Shown here one piece after another: positions 63,867 to 64,000 of a DNA stretch of 64,000 nt (within the stretch, counting starts at the first letter, position 1; every line of letters begins with the position of its first letter). Below the pieces are notes generated by a model that was not told where the DNA came from, did no database searches, and was given only the letters and a program-made list of their open reading frames with translations. This stretch comes from a bacterium (GTDB taxonomy: Bacteria > 4484-113 > JAFGCY01). A program made the position numbers and the translations under genes. The stretch is from NCBI GenBank assembly GCA_020849855.1, contig JADZFO010000027.1, positions 124,001 through 188,000 on the forward strand. The letters run 5' to 3'.

Positions 63867-64000
63867 ATGAGTGTTCTTCGTCGCTTGAGCAGACTGAAAA
63901 GTGTGTCTGTATCGATTCCTCGTGACGAAAGCGGCTACCTGGGGAGAGAGTGTCCCGTCGAGGCGTGCCTGGGAATATTCAAGGTGCTTCCCGGTACAGG
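63867..64000 (+). CDS. unknown protein, 5' end only
   Basis: 44 codons run to the window edge from ATG 63867, which has an excellent AAGGAGG ribosome binding site 6-7 bases upstream. The visible part includes ESGYLGRECPVEACLGIFKV, a CxxxxC pair that may be half of a metal site. It is low GC, like the gene before it; the two may be an acquired pair. Confidence 0.6.
   Translation, partial: MSVLRRLSRLKSVSVSIPRDESGYLGRECPVEACLGIFKVLPGT

Overview
The window is about 64 kb of high-GC bacterial chromosome. It suggests a diderm (LPS-type) bacterium from a poorly sampled lineage. The evidence is lpxC (outer membrane), a short 383-residue primary sigma factor, a sigma-B-type stress sigma factor with partner-switch proteins, an adenosylcobalamin-dependent class II ribonucleotide reductase, an alpha-type glutamine synthetase I, many lipoproteins with clear lipoboxes, and abundant leaderless transcription starts. 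I cannot name the phylum from sequence alone. Armatimonadota-like or another candidate-phylum diderm is only a guess.

Layout. 1-1982: 5' part of a secreted tricorn-like protease (minus). 2000-10330: repeat-rich region with two small lipoprotein-like genes and one large secreted propeller/TSP3 protein, bracketed by two nearly identical arrays of hairpin repeats. 10348-15437: FAD oxidoreductase, rpoD with a good terminator, a shikimate-kinase-like pseudokinase, a membrane protein and rpiB. 15474-18446: two cyclase/formamidase paralogues, an unknown protein and rmlB, all minus. 18625-20789: tag glycosylase, alpha/beta hydrolase, aldolase-like protein. 20870-28873: a lipoprotein, glnA, dnaE (with an in-frame repeat insertion) and an LruC-type lipoprotein with an acidic repeat tail. 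29303-32156: rnpB, TPR lipoprotein, ribF, smpB. 32323-36109: peptide ABC transporter (binding protein and two permeases). 36146-38063: STAS protein, RsbW-like protein and SigB-like sigma. 38145-44266: BatA-like VWA protein, lpxC, and a SNF2 helicase gene carrying a complete REP-associated tyrosine transposase in frame. 44332-52130: P-loop kinase, zinc-ribbon protein, M20 amidohydrolase, DUF58 protein, rdgB, VWA/FHA proteins, unknown. 52256-58572: EF-G-like GTPase, CoA transferase, third cyclase, EamA transporter and divergent TetR. 58855-64000: small Cys-containing ORF, structured leader, nrdJ and two lower-GC unknown genes.

The most striking theme is a REP/RAYT system. Dozens of short palindromes share a fixed GGAG or GTAG foot but have different, self-complementary stems. 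They fill intergenic space and have also entered coding sequence (dnaE, the dppB N-terminus). The transposase flanked by inverted GGAG elements is itself translated as an internal domain of a 1016-residue SNF2 helicase. A second theme is leaderless expression. More than 20 genes have a TAnnnT -10 box only 6-10 bases before an ATG, GTG or TTG, and the -10 of rnpB sits at the same distance from the expected RNA 5' end. I used this rule to choose several starts.
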